A stretch of 64,000 nucleotides of DNA from Neobacillus cucumis (GCF_002860255.1 NZ_PGVE01000090.1:62001-126000), one strand, 5' to 3'. Counted from the first letter of the stretch, positions 10,331-20,659 are shown. Numbers and translations are program-made. Notes: a model not told the origin generated them from the letters alone.

Positions 10331-11332
10331 TTACTCTTCCGTATCCGCATAAACAAATTTCAATGCATCTTCTGGTGCCGAATACGGAGCATTTTCAGCA
10401 TAATCTGTCGCCTCATTCACCAGCTTCATCACTCGTTCATTGATTTCTTTTTCCAATTCATCATTCAATACGCCTGTTTCTTTTAAATATGCACCAAAGG
10501 TAATAATTGGATCCTTTGTTTTTGCTTTTGCCACTTCATCCGGTGCGCGATAGGAACGATCGTCATCATCAGATGAATGTGGTGTAAGACGGTATGATAT
10601 GGTTTCAACTAGAGTTGGACCTTCACCGCGCCGGCCTCGGTCAGCTGCCTCTTTAACAGCCTTATATACTTCTAGAGGGTCATTACCATCAACAGTCACA
10701 CCTGGCATCCCATATCCTATGGCACGATCTGAAACCTTTTCACAAGCTAACTGTTTTTCAATCGGTACAGAAATAGCGTATTTATTATTTTCACACATAA
10801 ATATAACCGGGAGTTTATGAACACCTGCAAAGTTAGCACCCTCATGAAAATCCCCTTGGTTGGAAGAACCTTCTCCAAAGGTAACAAATGTCACTAGGTC
10901 TTTTTTCTCCATTTTCCCCGCAAGGGCAATCCCTACTGCGTGTGGAACTTGTGTTGTAACTGGTGATGAACCAGTTACGATTCTATTTTTCTTTTGCCCA
11001 AAGTGTCCAGGCATTTGCCGACTGCCTGAATTCGGATCCTCCGCCTTAGCAAAACCCGAGAGCATCAGTTCTTTCGGTGTCATTCCGAATGTTAATACAA
11101 CCCCCATGTCACGGTAATAAGGCAGAACATAATCTTTATCCCGGTTAAGAGCGTAAGCAGCTCCTACCTGTGCCGCTTCCTGTCCCTGACATGAAATAAC
11201 AAATGGGATTTTTCCTGCACGATTTAATAACCACATCCGCTCATCAATACGTCTGGCTAAAAGCATTGTCTCAAACATTTCCAATACCTTTTGGTCGCTT
11301 AAACCTAAAACTTCATGACGCTTTTCTATCAT
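10331..11332 (-). CDS. bkdAA: Branched-chain 2-oxo acid dehydrogenase E1 alpha subunit
   Basis: The 333-residue E1 alpha subunit carries the thiamine diphosphate site (GEGSSNQGDFHEGANFA, with the GDG-type motif in the form GEGSSNQG, then ENNKYAISVP). The phosphorylation-loop-like region RLTPHSSDDDDRSYR is typical of the branched-chain enzymes. The start is ATG at 11332 with GGGAGGT 9 bases upstream. It sits between lpdV and bkdAB in the operon. Confidence 0.97.
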   Translation of the reverse strand: MIEKRHEVLGLSDQKVLEMFETMLLARRIDERMWLLNRAGKIPFVISCQGQEAAQVGAAYALNRDKDYVLPYYRDMGVVLTFGMTPKELMLSGFAKAEDPNSGSRQMPGHFGQKKNRIVTGSSPVTTQVPHAVGIALAGKMEKKDLVTFVTFGEGSSNQGDFHEGANFAGVHKLPVIFMCENNKYAISVPIEKQLACEKVSDRAIGYGMPGVTVDGNDPLEVYKAVKEAADRGRRGEGPTLVETISYRLTPHSSDDDDRSYRAPDEVAKAKTKDPIITFGAYLKETGVLNDELEKEINERVMKLVNEATDYAENAPYSAPEDALKFVYADTEE

Positions 11333-11374
11333 TAATTTTTTACCTCCCGATTGTTCAATAAAAAAGAACTTTAT

Positions 11375-12796
11375 TTAAGAATGAATAGCCTTCCCATCCA
11401 CTGCCAATGCAGCTTCCCCAATGGCTTCGGTCAAAGTCGGGTGTGGGTGTATCGTATGTGCTATTTCCCAAGGTGTTGCATCTAGTACCATAGCAAGACC
11501 TGCTTCTGTAATCATATCTGTTACATGCGGCCCAATCATATGAACTCCTAAAATATCATCGGTATCAGAATTGGCGACAATTTTTACAAAGCCGTCTGAT
11601 TCACCGAAAACAAGGGCTTTCCCGATGGCTCGAAATGAAAATTTACCTATCTTTACGTTATATCCTTTTTCCCTAGCTTGCTCTTCGGTTATTCCTACAC
11701 TAGATACCTCCGGATTACTATAAATACATCTTGAAATCAAGTTATAATCCAACGGAGATGGTTTTTCTCCTGCTATATGTTCCACAGCTAGAATACCCTC
11801 ATGTGAAGCTACATGGGCCAGCTGTAAACCGCCGATTACATCACCAATCGCATAAATATGAGTTTCTTTTGTTTGGTAAAATTGGTTTGTGACAATAAAA
11901 CCATTTTCAATTTGGATATCTGTATTTTCAAGGCCTATTCCCTCCATATTAGCTTGACGGCCAACTGAGACTAAGAGTTTTTCAGCTTTAAAATGTTTAA
12001 CTGATCCTTTTACCTCTGCTGAAATACTAACCTCTTGATCCTTGGAAATGGTTTCTGGAAGTACTTTCGCACTAGTGATGAGTTTTATCCCTTTCTTTTT
12101 CAATACACGCTGCATTTCCTTAGATATTTCTTTATCTTCCGTTGGAATAATCCGGTCAGCAAACTCAATAACGGTAACATCTACTCCAAAATCAGACAGC
12201 ATCGAAGCCCATTCTATTCCAATCACACCGCCGCCGACAATAATGATTGATTTTGGGAGTTCTTTAAGCTGTAAAGCTTCATCAGAAGACATCACAAAAT
12301 GGCCATCAATTTCCAAACCAGGTAATGTTCTAGGTCTGGAACCAGTTGCTACGATTACATTTTTAGGAATCAGCATTTCGTTTTCGGTTCCGTTGTTCAT
12401 TTCAACTGAAATGGTACCAGGCATTGGCGAAAAAATCGAAGGTCCAAGAATTCGGCCAATCCCTTCATATACATCGATTTTCCCCTGCTTCATTAGATGT
12501 TGTACACCCTTATGTAACTGATCAATTATCTTATTTTTTCTAGCTTGAACCTTTCCAAAATCTAATGAAACATCACTAGTGATCACACCAAACTCTTCAC
12601 CGCGTTTCGTTGTGGCAAATACCTCTGCACTTCTTAGCAGTGCTTTACTCGGTATGCAGCCTTTATGCAGGCAGGTACCACCTAATTTTCCTTTTTCTAC
12701 TATGGCTGTTTTTAAGCCAAGCTGAGAAGCTCGAATGGCTGCCACATAGCCGCCCGTTCCACCTCCAAGAATGACTAAATCATATTCTTGTGCCAC
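11375..12796 (-). CDS. lpdV: Dihydrolipoamide dehydrogenase E3 of the branched-chain complex
   Basis: The 473-residue flavoprotein reoxidises dihydrolipoamide on E2 with NAD+. It has an N-terminal FAD-binding GGGTGGYVAAIRAS, the redox disulfide in GGTCLHKGCIPSK, an NAD-binding GGGVIGIEWASML, the second FAD motif YAIGDVIGG, and the C-terminal catalytic HPHPTLTEAIGEA. Length is normal. Its position between buk and bkdAA matches the B. subtilis bkd operon, so it is assigned as the dedicated LpdV. Confidence 0.97.
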   Translation of the reverse strand: MAQEYDLVILGGGTGGYVAAIRASQLGLKTAIVEKGKLGGTCLHKGCIPSKALLRSAEVFATTKRGEEFGVITSDVSLDFGKVQARKNKIIDQLHKGVQHLMKQGKIDVYEGIGRILGPSIFSPMPGTISVEMNNGTENEMLIPKNVIVATGSRPRTLPGLEIDGHFVMSSDEALQLKELPKSIIIVGGGVIGIEWASMLSDFGVDVTVIEFADRIIPTEDKEISKEMQRVLKKKGIKLITSAKVLPETISKDQEVSISAEVKGSVKHFKAEKLLVSVGRQANMEGIGLENTDIQIENGFIVTNQFYQTKETHIYAIGDVIGGLQLAHVASHEGILAVEHIAGEKPSPLDYNLISRCIYSNPEVSSVGITEEQAREKGYNVKIGKFSFRAIGKALVFGESDGFVKIVANSDTDDILGVHMIGPHVTDMITEAGLAMVLDATPWEIAHTIHPHPTLTEAIGEAALAVDGKAIHS

Positions 12797-12818
12797 TTAT
12801 GTTTCCTCCCCATTCTCA

Positions 12819-13922
12819 TTAGATTTTTGCAGTTGAAAAATTTCCAGGATATATTTTTACTTCTTCTTCTCCGCTTAAAACCCGAAGCGCTCCTTCTGCC
12901 AAAGCCTGAAGTTCATCTTCACCAGGATGTACAATTACGTCTGCTATCCAATTAATCCTATCACTTATTAGTTTGACAAATGCTTTTCCGCAAGCAAGGC
13001 CTCCCGTTAAGACAATAATATCCACCTTGCCCGAAATAACCGTACTGCAGGCACCAATCTCTTTTGCCACTTGATAGGCCATAGCTTCATAAATTAGTTT
13101 GGCCCTTTTATCACCCGCAGCAATTCGTTGTTCTACCTCCACCGCATCATTTGTTCCGAGGTAGCCGACTAGTCCCCCTTGCCCGACAAGTCTTTTCATA
13201 ATTTCTTCCCGATAATGTTCTCCCGAGTAGCAAAGTGCAATTAAATCACCTGCGGGCACCGTACCTGCCCTTTCAGGACTAAACGGCCCGTCACCGTGCA
13301 GACCATTGTTTACGTCTACTACCTTGCCTTGATGGTGGACACCTACTGTAATCCCACCGCCCATATGGGCAATAATGAGATTCATATCACTGTATTCTCT
13401 TCCGAGTTCTTTTGCTACTCTTCTAGCCACTGCTTTTTGGTTTAAGGCATGAAAGATACTTTTTCTCTCAATCAAGGAAAAACCAGATACTCTAGCGATT
13501 GGTGCAAGTTCGTCAACAACGACAGGATCCACGATAAATGCAGGTATATTAAGACCTGAAGCAATCTCGTATGCGACTATGCCGCCTAAATTCGATGCAT
13601 GCTGCCCTGAATAACCCGAATGCAAATCCTTTAGCATTAAGTCATTAACTGCATAGGTTCCCCCTTCAATAGGCCTTAATAATCCACCGCGGCCACAAAC
13701 AGCTGATAATTTTGATATATTAATCCCTTCATTATCCAGTGTTTCCAAAATTGCGGTTTTTCTAAATTGATATTGGTCAATAATATTAGCAAAAGAATTA
13801 ATTTTTTTAGTATCGTGACGGATCGTTTTTTCAAATATAGAGACTTCACTATCAAAAACGCCAATTTTAGTGGATGTTGATCCTGGGTTAATGGTTAGTA
13901 TCCGATATTTAGTAGCTGACAA
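12819..13922 (-). CDS. buk: Butyrate (branched-chain fatty acid) kinase
   Basis: The 367-residue protein is an acetokinase-family enzyme that converts acyl phosphate and ADP to the acid and ATP. Motifs seen are [16 protein letters not shown] near the N terminus, [18 protein letters not shown], and [10 protein letters not shown]. With Ptb it forms the ATP-yielding end of branched-chain acyl-CoA breakdown. The start is assigned to TTG at 13922, because GTGGAGGT lies about 8 bases before it; the in-frame ATG at 13949 has no comparable site. Confidence 0.95.
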   Translation of the reverse strand: MSATKYRILTINPGSTSTKIGVFDSEVSIFEKTIRHDTKKINSFANIIDQYQFRKTAILETLDNEGINISKLSAVCGRGGLLRPIEGGTYAVNDLMLKDLHSGYSGQHASNLGGIVAYEIASGLNIPAFIVDPVVVDELAPIARVSGFSLIERKSIFHALNQKAVARRVAKELGREYSDMNLIIAHMGGGITVGVHHQGKVVDVNNGLHGDGPFSPERAGTVPAGDLIALCYSGEHYREEIMKRLVGQGGLVGYLGTNDAVEVEQRIAAGDKRAKLIYEAMAYQVAKEIGACSTVISGKVDIIVLTGGLACGKAFVKLISDRINWIADVIVHPGEDELQALAEGALRVLSGEEEVKIYPGNFSTAKI

Positions 13923-13955
13923 CGTCGTAACCTCCACTTTTAAAAGCATCTAACT

Positions 13956-13996
13956 AAAGGCAAATGCGCTGAACCACAATTCAGCGCTCTGCCTTT
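13956..13996 (-). other. Intra-operon hairpin between bcd and buk
   Basis: An imperfect inverted repeat (AAAGGC..GCGCTGAA with TTCAGCGC..GCCTTT) can form a stem of about 18 bases with a 5-6 base loop. No T run follows in the reading direction of the operon, so it looks like a processing or stability element rather than a strong terminator. Confidence 0.5.
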
Positions 13997-14069
13997 ACAT
14001 GACCTTTTCCCTATCCGAAATGAATTTAATAAACCATTGGATTAGTTAGTCAAGCCTCTTTGGGCTTTG

Positions 14070-15173
14070 TTACCTTGAAATACGGTGACTTAAGATATGA
14101 TGGCCATTTTGTAAGAACTGGCTTCTAGAGTTACGGATTCTTGCAATTCTTTCTTCTGCCATTCTGTCCGCAGCAACATAGGTTGGGATGGCGTCCCGTT
14201 TAGAAATTTCAATTACTTTCTCTATTGTTGTATAAAGCTGTTCAACCTTTTTCATCGCACGTTCTTGATTGTATCCATAAAGCTCATCAGCTACATTAAT
14301 AACACCACCAGCGTTAATTACATAATCCGGGGCATAAACGATACCCATTTCATGAATGATATCTCCATGGCGGGCATCTTTTAATTGGTTATTTGCAGAA
14401 CCCGCGATGACTCTTGCCTTTAATTGTGGAATGGTTTCATCATTAATGGTTGCCCCTAATGCACATGGAGCATAAATATCACACTCTACCCCATAAATAT
14501 TTTCAGGATCTACAGCCTGAGCACCAAAGGCTTCTACAGCGCGATTAACTGCTTCCTTATTTATGTCGGTAACAATAAGCTGCGCCCCTTCTTTATGCAA
14601 ATATTCACAGAGAGTATAAGCAACATTTCCGATCCCTTGAACAGCAACCACTTTTCCTTCAAGGGAATCTGTACCAAAGGCTTCTTTCGCAGCTGCTTTC
14701 ATACCGCGATAAACACCAAAAGCAGTCACTGGAGAAGGATTTCCGGAAGATCCAAATGCCGGAGAAATCCCTGTTACAAAATCAGTCTCTTCGTGGATAA
14801 TATCCATATCAGACACAGTAGTACCTACATCCTCAGCAGTAATATACCGGCCATTTAAACCTTGAATATACCGGCCGAAGGCTCTAAATAATGCTTCACT
14901 TTTGTCTTTACGAGGATCACCAATAATAACTGTTTTTCCACCACCAAGATTTAACCCCGCAGCAGCGTTTTTATAAGTCATTCCTCTCGCTAGGCGAAGA
15001 GCATCTTCAATGGCTGCTTCTTCTGATGCATATGTCCACATTCGGGTGCCTCCTAATGCTGGACCAAGTGTTGTATCATGAATAGCAATAATTGCCTTTA
15101 AACCTGATTCTTTATCTTGACAAAAAACTAATTGTTCATAATCATATTTCTCTAAATATTTAAAGATCTCCAT
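14070..15173 (-). CDS. bcd: Leucine dehydrogenase (branched-chain amino acid dehydrogenase)
   Basis: The 367-residue enzyme oxidatively deaminates leucine, valine and isoleucine with NAD+ to the 2-oxo acids used by the Bkd complex. The catalytic lysines fall in [15 protein letters not shown] and MTYKNAAAG; the NAD-binding fold has [17 protein letters not shown]. It closely resembles Glu/Leu/Phe/Val dehydrogenases of Bacillus. ATG at 15173 is chosen because GAGGAGG precedes it by 9 bases; the in-frame TTG six codons earlier overlaps that site. Second gene of the operon, after ptb. Confidence 0.96.
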   Translation of the reverse strand: MEIFKYLEKYDYEQLVFCQDKESGLKAIIAIHDTTLGPALGGTRMWTYASEEAAIEDALRLARGMTYKNAAAGLNLGGGKTVIIGDPRKDKSEALFRAFGRYIQGLNGRYITAEDVGTTVSDMDIIHEETDFVTGISPAFGSSGNPSPVTAFGVYRGMKAAAKEAFGTDSLEGKVVAVQGIGNVAYTLCEYLHKEGAQLIVTDINKEAVNRAVEAFGAQAVDPENIYGVECDIYAPCALGATINDETIPQLKARVIAGSANNQLKDARHGDIIHEMGIVYAPDYVINAGGVINVADELYGYNQERAMKKVEQLYTTIEKVIEISKRDAIPTYVAADRMAEERIARIRNSRSQFLQNGHHILSHRISR

Positions 15174-15203
15174 AGAAATATTCCTCCTCAAATGGGTAAA
15201 AAT

Positions 15204-16109
15204 CTACTTTTTTACACAGCATAAAGCTAAAGCAAGAGAATAAAGCTTGCTTTCTGCTGAATCAGCTCTGGATGTAAGTACAATTGGAGCACTTGCTCCA
15301 GCAAGTAAAGCACCAACCTTTGCCTGAGCAAAGTAAATTAATGATTTATATAAAACATTTCCAACTTCAATCGTTGGTACCAATAGTATATCTGCTTTAC
15401 CGGCTACATCACTTTTAATCCCTTTGTGTTCTGCTGCTATATCAGAAATAGCATTATCAAGACCAAGGGGGCCATCGACAATGCATTCGGATATTTGTCC
15501 TCGTTTATTCATCATTGTTAATGCGGCAGCATCAAGCGTTGCCTGCATATTGGGATTAACCGCTTCAACCGCTGCAATTACAGCTACTTTTGGGAATTCT
15601 ATCCCGACCGACTTTGCAAGTGTAACCGCGTTTCTTAAGATTTGTGCTTTTTGGACTAAGTCAGGCGCAATATTCATTGCTGCATCCGTAACTAGGAGCA
15701 ATTGATTGAAACCGGGGATTTCAAAGAATGCAATATGTGATAAAACATTCCCGGTTCTAAGTCCATATTCCTTATCCAAAACGGCTTTTAATAAAATATT
15801 GGTAGGGATATTTCCTTTCATTAGTACATTAGCTTGTTTGTTTGACACAGACTGAACCGCAGATTTTGCAGCATCTCCTACAGAATCTGTATGAATTATT
15901 TTTAATTTATGATTATTCAGCAGCTCTGGTTTTTGCAATTTAATAAGTGAAGTGATTTTTTCTTTGTCGCCGAAAAGAATAAATTCAGCAAGATTACGAA
16001 TTAACGCATCAATTACTGCCTCAATGACTTCAGCAGTGTCTGCAGCAGCTATTGCAACCGTACTTCGGTCATCCCGGGTTGCTTTGTCAATCAGTGAGTC
16101 TAGCAACAA
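15204..16109 (-). CDS. ptb: Phosphate butyryltransferase (branched-chain acyl-CoA phosphotransferase)
   Basis: The 301-residue protein exchanges CoA of branched-chain acyl-CoA for phosphate, giving the substrate of Buk. Signatures include NVLMKGNIPTNILLKAVLDK, VTDAAMNIAPDL and the C-terminal VLTSRADSAESKLYSLALAL of the phosphotransacetylase family. No ATG or GTG is available near the N terminus in this frame; TTG at 16109 is the likely start, with a GGAGAAAGGG stretch upstream. It is the first gene behind the sigma-54 promoter at 16155-16172. Confidence 0.93.
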   Translation of the reverse strand: MLLDSLIDKATRDDRSTVAIAAADTAEVIEAVIDALIRNLAEFILFGDKEKITSLIKLQKPELLNNHKLKIIHTDSVGDAAKSAVQSVSNKQANVLMKGNIPTNILLKAVLDKEYGLRTGNVLSHIAFFEIPGFNQLLLVTDAAMNIAPDLVQKAQILRNAVTLAKSVGIEFPKVAVIAAVEAVNPNMQATLDAAALTMMNKRGQISECIVDGPLGLDNAISDIAAEHKGIKSDVAGKADILLVPTIEVGNVLYKSLIYFAQAKVGALLAGASAPIVLTSRADSAESKLYSLALALCCVKK

Positions 16110-16154
16110 GCAGTCATCAACCCTTTCTCCATTTCCTGCAATCCACTATAAAAT

Positions 16155-16172
16155 ATGCAAGTTCTATGCCAA
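16155..16172 (-). promoter_or_regulatory. Sigma-54 (SigL) -24/-12 promoter of the bkd operon
   Basis: On the minus strand TTGGCATAGAACTTGCAT carries the GG and GC elements at the invariant spacing of sigma-54 promoters (consensus TGGCA-N6-TTGCA). It lies about 46 bases before the ptb start. BkdR, encoded directly upstream, is a sigma-54-dependent activator, and B. subtilis uses the same arrangement. Confidence 0.93.
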
Positions 16173-16214
16173 AACACCTTTATGTATACGTTTTATTTTC
16201 CTCTTCCGACGAGC

Positions 16215-16245
16215 GCAATAATTTTCACACTATGAAAATTATTGC
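16215..16245. promoter_or_regulatory. Candidate BkdR upstream activating palindrome
   Basis: GCAATAATTTTCA-CACTA-TGAAAATTATTGC is a perfect 13-base inverted repeat. It overlaps the last codon region of bkdR and is centred about 60 bases upstream of the -24 element, a suitable place for an enhancer-type activator site. No T run follows on the minus strand, which argues against a simple bkdR terminator. Confidence 0.6.
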
Positions 16246-18314
16246 ATGCCGTTTTTTTCAAGATTGAATTTTTCAAGTTTATAATAAAGATTCCTTACTG
16301 AAAGCCCCAATGTTTTTGCAGTTAATGTTTTATTACCATTTAATCGTGAAAGTGTCTCTTGGATAATCTTTGCTTCATATTCCTCTACCATCTCCGGCAA
16401 GGTCTTTTCTAATGTATGGTTTTCACTTGAATGACTACCAGCAGATTCATTTCTGAAATGTTTAATTCTTAATTCAGGAAGATGATGGACATCTATTAAT
16501 GATTCATTATATTTCATAAAAATAATTGCCCGGCCAAGAATATTCTCTAACTCCCTTACATTCCCCGGCCAGTCATAGTCTATTAATTGATTTAGAGCTT
16601 CTTTTGTTACACCTTCTACATTTCTTCCATAGTCACGGTTGATTTTTTCAATCAGCCGGTCGCATAAAACAGGGATTTCCTCTTTCCTTTTTCGAAGTGG
16701 GGGAATTTGAATGGGCATACGATTTAATCGATAATATAAGTCTTCCCTAAACGAACCTTTGGCAATACCCTTTTCCAGATTTACATTTGTTGCAGCAATG
16801 ATTCTTACATTTATGTTAATAGGTTTGGTTCCGCCTACACGGATAATTTCACCTTCTTGGAGCACTCTTAAGAGCTTGGCCTGCGTATTAGCAGACAACT
16901 CCCCTATCTCATCCAAAAAGATACTGCCGTTGTTTGCCTCCTCAAAAAGTCCACGTTTCCCTCCTCTTACAGCCCCAGAAAAGGCCCCTTCCTCATAGCC
17001 AAATAATTCACTTTCTAATAATGATTCAGAAATAGCCGCACAATTCACGCGAATAAATTTATTGTATTTTCTGTCACTTGCATTATGTATAGCATGAGCA
17101 AACAGCTCTTTCCCTGTTCCTGATTCTCCCCTCAGCAGTACAGTTGCCGGTGTTTTAGCTCCAAGCTTTGCCTGCTCAATCGCAATCACCATTTCCTCCG
17201 AGATCCCTATTATATCTTCGAAGGTATATTTTGCTTCAAGAGTTCGAATGATTTGCCTAGCACGGCTCAACTCTCTGCTTAATGATTTCATTTCAGACAT
17301 ATCATGAATGACTCCCACACTGCCTTTTAATTTCCCCTTTACAATAATCGGAGCTACATTCACGATAACTTCTCGTTTGTTTGGTCCGACCCTCATAGGT
17401 ACACCACGTACAGCCCTTCTCGTTTGTAAAACTCTCATATGCATGCTTTCACCTTCAGAAATGTCAGCTGTAGCCGGTTTACCGATCACTTGATCTTGTG
17501 TAAGACCTGTAAGGCGAGTGTAGGCAGGGTTAATAAGAAGTCCACACCCAGTTTCATCGACGACGGAAATGGCATCATCACTTGAATGGATAATGGCTTG
17601 CAGCATCGTTTGGATTTCCTTTAAATCCGTAATTTCCTCCGCTAGTTTAACGACTTCTGTTATATCTTTAAACACGGCAAATGCCCCAATTAACGTTCCA
17701 TTTTCTTCAATGATCGGAATACGGGTTGTAATAATTTTCCTCCCGTTATTTAAGACCATCTCTTGGTTAGATTCCGTTCTTCTTGTTTTTAAAATTAATA
17801 AAAGCCTGCTGGTTGGGATCACTTCAAGAACATCCTTTCCAATTGCCTGTTCTTTTTTCACTCCCATAATCTCTTCCGCTCTTTTATTAAAGAGAATGAC
17901 TTTTCCTTCACGGTCGATTACCAGCATTCCATCATTGGCTGTATTAAAAATAAGTTCCTGTTTATAAGAATCATTTTGAAGCTTGGTGACAAGTTCCTCC
18001 TTTTCTTCCATTAACCTCGATACCAAAAAGGCCACACTACCCGGAATTAAAACTGTCTGTCTATTTTTAGTACTTCTTATTTCTTTAAATACTTCATCAT
18101 CACCTGTAACTTCAATAATGATATCTATATTTTCATTTAAAAATTGCTGCCAGCTTGTCCCTGTTTTAATTCCTTCATTACGCGCAAGAATCATCCCTGG
18201 TGCATTTTCATTGCGGTCAATAACAACATGTACGTTAAGTACTTCCGATTCTTTTAATATTTTTAAGATTGCCGTTCCACCTTTACCAGCTCCAACAATC
18301 ATAATGTTTTGCAT
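16239..18314 (-). CDS. bkdR: Sigma-54-dependent transcriptional activator BkdR
   Basis: The 691-residue protein is an enhancer-binding activator for the bkd operon. Domains in order: an N-terminal Rossmann-like segment ([16 protein letters not shown]), two PAS domains (about 110-330), a sigma-54-interacting AAA+ domain with Walker [11 protein letters not shown] and the sigma-54 contact loop GAFSGA (Ser replaces the usual Thr of GAFTGA), then a Fis-type helix-turn-helix ([20 protein letters not shown]). Length is almost that of B. subtilis BkdR. AAAGGGG precedes ATG at 18314 by 8 bases. Isoleucine- and valine-linked activation is known for the family; the ligand is not visible here. Confidence 0.95.
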   Translation of the reverse strand: MQNIMIVGAGKGGTAILKILKESEVLNVHVVIDRNENAPGMILARNEGIKTGTSWQQFLNENIDIIIEVTGDDEVFKEIRSTKNRQTVLIPGSVAFLVSRLMEEKEELVTKLQNDSYKQELIFNTANDGMLVIDREGKVILFNKRAEEIMGVKKEQAIGKDVLEVIPTSRLLLILKTRRTESNQEMVLNNGRKIITTRIPIIEENGTLIGAFAVFKDITEVVKLAEEITDLKEIQTMLQAIIHSSDDAISVVDETGCGLLINPAYTRLTGLTQDQVIGKPATADISEGESMHMRVLQTRRAVRGVPMRVGPNKREVIVNVAPIIVKGKLKGSVGVIHDMSEMKSLSRELSRARQIIRTLEAKYTFEDIIGISEEMVIAIEQAKLGAKTPATVLLRGESGTGKELFAHAIHNASDRKYNKFIRVNCAAISESLLESELFGYEEGAFSGAVRGGKRGLFEEANNGSIFLDEIGELSANTQAKLLRVLQEGEIIRVGGTKPININVRIIAATNVNLEKGIAKGSFREDLYYRLNRMPIQIPPLRKRKEEIPVLCDRLIEKINRDYGRNVEGVTKEALNQLIDYDWPGNVRELENILGRAIIFMKYNESLIDVHHLPELRIKHFRNESAGSHSSENHTLEKTLPEMVEEYEAKIIQETLSRLNGNKTLTAKTLGLSVRNLYYKLEKFNLEKNGMQ

Positions 18315-18496
18315 TGAATTTACCCCTTTGATAATAGGAAATTTTTTTCATTGTGTAAAGGAAACTTTATGCAGTTCTTTTCATTTCTATTTTATAACTA
18401 AACCATACTCCTTGACAATTTTCTACTATGTAATAGGTTTTGGTTGCGATATAATGATATAGAAGTCTTGAAATTGTTAATCGGAAGGATTTATTT

Positions 18497-18730
18497 ATGA
18501 TACGTATTATTGCCCTCATCATTTTAGTCATTCCAGGTGCACTAGCAGCCTTAGGAATTAAATTAATGCGTGATATGACATTTGGAATTCTCCAGGCACC
18601 CTTTCCAAGTTTATGGCTGCAATTTTTAGCAGGACTGGTATTTTTTATCGGAGGTCTTGGATTTGTAGCAGGATTCATTTTTCATCGGGATCGTAAGAGG
18701 AATAAAGTACAGAGTAAATTTAAACGATAG
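18497..18730 (+). CDS. yqzF: DUF2627 family membrane protein (YqzF-like)
   Basis: A 77-residue protein with two predicted membrane helices (IIALIILVIPGALAALGI and FLAGLVFFIGGLGFVAGF) and a basic C-terminal tail (HRDRKRNKVQSKFKR). It resembles the DUF2627 family of Bacillus, whose function is unknown. GGAAGG precedes ATG by 8 bases. It is on the plus strand, divergent from bkdR and followed by a shared bidirectional terminator with glpQ, so it is a single-gene unit. Confidence 0.85.
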   Translation: MIRIIALIILVIPGALAALGIKLMRDMTFGILQAPFPSLWLQFLAGLVFFIGGLGFVAGFIFHRDRKRNKVQSKFKR

Positions 18731-18744
18731 GTTTTGTAGAGGTT

Positions 18745-18785
18745 AAAAAGGAGAGGCTGTTCACTTAGAACTGCACTCTCCTTTT
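18745..18785. terminator. Bidirectional terminator between yqzF and glpQ
   Basis: AAAAGGAGAG and CTCTCCTTTT form the outer stem, with an inner GTTC/GAAC pairing. It ends both the plus-strand yqzF and the minus-strand glpQ. Confidence 0.8.
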
Positions 18786-18803
18786 AAGTTGAATTTTTAT
18801 TTT

Positions 18804-19532
18804 TTAAAGCCTGTTCTCATATTGTTTTCTTATACGTATGGCCTTAACTGGATCATCTGTAATAATGGCCGTACAGTTAATATTAAAAAGCCTATGCATG
18901 TCTGCCTCTTTGTTCACTGTATAAGGACGGACAGCAATACCATTATCCATCGTATTGGTGAAAATATTGTCAGACATCGCTGAATGTTTAGGATGAATCC
19001 CTTTGGATCTGATTGATTGAGCATAAACCCAGGGCATATAGATGCTTTCAATAAACAAGGGCGCCGTTTCTATTTCGGGTGCGATTCGATAGCTATATAC
19101 AATACTGTAATGATTAAACGAAGAAATAATAATCCGATTAGATAAGCCGTAGCTTCTAACAAGCTGAACCACTTTTTCTTCCATACCTTCATACGGAAGG
19201 AGACCGTTTTTCAATTCAATGTTACAGATTAAATTATTGGTTTGCAGCCATTCTAACACTTCTTTTAAGGATGGGATTTGTTCTTTTTTCAACCCTTTTT
19301 TGTTAGCATTTAATTTTCTAATTTCTTTAAATAAAAAATCTTTTACAAATCCACTTCCGGTTGTTGTTCTATCTACTTTTTCATCATGAATGACAACCAC
19401 TTCGCCATCCTTTGTCAACTGAACATCAAGTTCTAATCCATCAGCTCCAGCTTTTTCCGCTTCAAAAAAGGCACCCATAGTATTTTCGGCAAATGAGGCG
19501 GAGTAGCCACGATGAGCAAATATTTGTGTCAT
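18804..19532 (-). CDS. glpQ: Glycerophosphodiester phosphodiesterase
   Basis: The 242-residue enzyme hydrolyses glycerophosphodiesters to glycerol 3-phosphate and an alcohol. The GDPD motifs are present: HRG in AHRGYSASFAENTMGAF, the metal site GLELDVQLTKDG, and the catalytic VVIHDE. No signal peptide is seen, so it is probably cytosolic, like B. subtilis YqiK, which occupies the same place. ATG at 19532 is chosen over GTG at 19541, because GGGAAG abuts the GTG but is well spaced from the ATG. Confidence 0.9.
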   Translation of the reverse strand: MTQIFAHRGYSASFAENTMGAFFEAEKAGADGLELDVQLTKDGEVVVIHDEKVDRTTTGSGFVKDFLFKEIRKLNANKKGLKKEQIPSLKEVLEWLQTNNLICNIELKNGLLPYEGMEEKVVQLVRSYGLSNRIIISSFNHYSIVYSYRIAPEIETAPLFIESIYMPWVYAQSIRSKGIHPKHSAMSDNIFTNTMDNGIAVRPYTVNKEADMHRLFNINCTAIITDDPVKAIRIRKQYENRL

Positions 19533-19570
19533 TTTTTTCACTTCCCAAATCTAAATTGGAGGAATTAAGC

Positions 19571-19708
19571 ATGAAACCATTACAACTATCGGCAGAAACT
19601 GCATTAAAACTATCAAAGGAATTAAATATATCGTTAGAACAGCTTATGCATTTGCCTCAACATATTCTTATAAAAAAATTGATGGAAGTAGAAAAGAAAG
19701 AAAAATAA
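19571..19708 (+). CDS. YycC family small protein
   Basis: A 45-residue protein beginning MKPLQLSAETALKL and containing LEQLMHLPQHILIKKL. This resembles the small YycC family of Bacillaceae as I remember it; function unknown. GGAGG lies 8 bases before the ATG and a strong terminator follows, so the gene looks real despite its size. An open frame extends upstream to 19493, but that part overlaps glpQ and has no ribosome site. Confidence 0.75.
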   Translation: MKPLQLSAETALKLSKELNISLEQLMHLPQHILIKKLMEVEKKEK

Positions 19709-19726
19709 CGAATTTAATTAAAATAG

Positions 19727-19759
19727 AAAGGCCTTCATTCAAGTGATGAAGGCCTTTTT
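19727..19759. terminator. Bidirectional terminator between the yycC-like gene and spo0A
   Basis: AAAGGCCTTCAT-TCAAGTG-ATGAAGGCCTTT forms a 12-base stem with T runs on both strands between the two convergent genes. Confidence 0.9.
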
Positions 19760-19776
19760 ACGTATTACTGTTCTTT

Positions 19777-20568
19777 TCAAGAAGCCTTATGTTCAAGGCG
19801 TAATTTATCTGCTACCATCGCAATAAATTCACTGTTAGTAGGCTTTGCTTTCGACATGCTTACTGTATAGCCGAATAAGGAGGAAATGGAATCAATATTA
19901 CCACGGCTCCAGGCCACTTCGATAGCATGACGAATGGCACGTTCTACACGGCTTGCCGTTGTATTATACTTTTTTGCAATATCCGGGTATAGTACTTTTG
20001 TGATTGAACCCAAAAGTTCGATATCGTTATAAACCATAGATATGGCCTCACGTAAATATAGATACCCTTTGATATGCGCTGGAACACCAATTTCATGGAT
20101 AATACTAGTGATACTCGCATCGAGATTTTTTGGTTTTTGCTCGGACTGCGAACGATAGCTTACGGTTGGTGCCTTTCGTGTAAATGTATTTGTATTACCG
20201 CTAACCTGACGAATGTGATTACCTAGATTCTCCATATCGAAAGGTTTTAAGATAAAGTAGGAGGCACCAAGTTCAACAGCCTTTTTGGTTACATCTTCTT
20301 GACCAAATGCTGTCAGCATAATTACATTTGGAATTGTTCCTTTTTTCACATCACGTAAACGTTCTAGAACTGCTAACCCATCGAGATGCGGCATGATGAT
20401 ATCCAACACAAGTACATCAGGATCTACAGATGCAAGCATATCTAAACATTCTTGACCATTATGCGCAATACCAGCAACTTCCATATCGTCTTGGGAAGAA
20501 ATATAGTCCTCTAATAACCCAACTAACTCCCTATTATCATCAACAACACATACCTTTATTTTCTTCAA
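19777..20568 (-). CDS. spo0A: Stage 0 sporulation protein A, master response regulator
   Basis: The 263-residue protein controls entry into sporulation at the end of the phosphorelay. The receiver domain (1-125) has the acidic pair VVDDN, phospho-acceptor Asp56 in [11 protein letters not shown], the Thr in MLTAFG and Lys in FILKPFDM. The C-terminal DNA-binding domain includes the highly conserved [15 protein letters not shown] and the sigma-contact region. TTG is the start, with GAGGGAA upstream. The 5' region carries a 0A box overlapping a SigH-type promoter, consistent with autoregulation. Confidence 0.99.
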   Translation of the reverse strand: MKKIKVCVVDDNRELVGLLEDYISSQDDMEVAGIAHNGQECLDMLASVDPDVLVLDIIMPHLDGLAVLERLRDVKKGTIPNVIMLTAFGQEDVTKKAVELGASYFILKPFDMENLGNHIRQVSGNTNTFTRKAPTVSYRSQSEQKPKNLDASITSIIHEIGVPAHIKGYLYLREAISMVYNDIELLGSITKVLYPDIAKKYNTTASRVERAIRHAIEVAWSRGNIDSISSLFGYTVSMSKAKPTNSEFIAMVADKLRLEHKAS

Positions 20569-20659
20569 TTCCAGTTCCTCCCTTATCCAAATCCAGTCTC
20601 TATTTACAATCGAACATTAAAATCATTTATTTTTCTCATAATTCTATTCTAAATTAGAA

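Noticed and set aside
12042-12521. Long plus-strand open frame of 159 codons opposite lpdV (and similar ones opposite spoIIIAG, bkdR and dxs)
   Set aside because: These are shadows of the real genes on the other strand; they lack ribosome sites and recognisable products.
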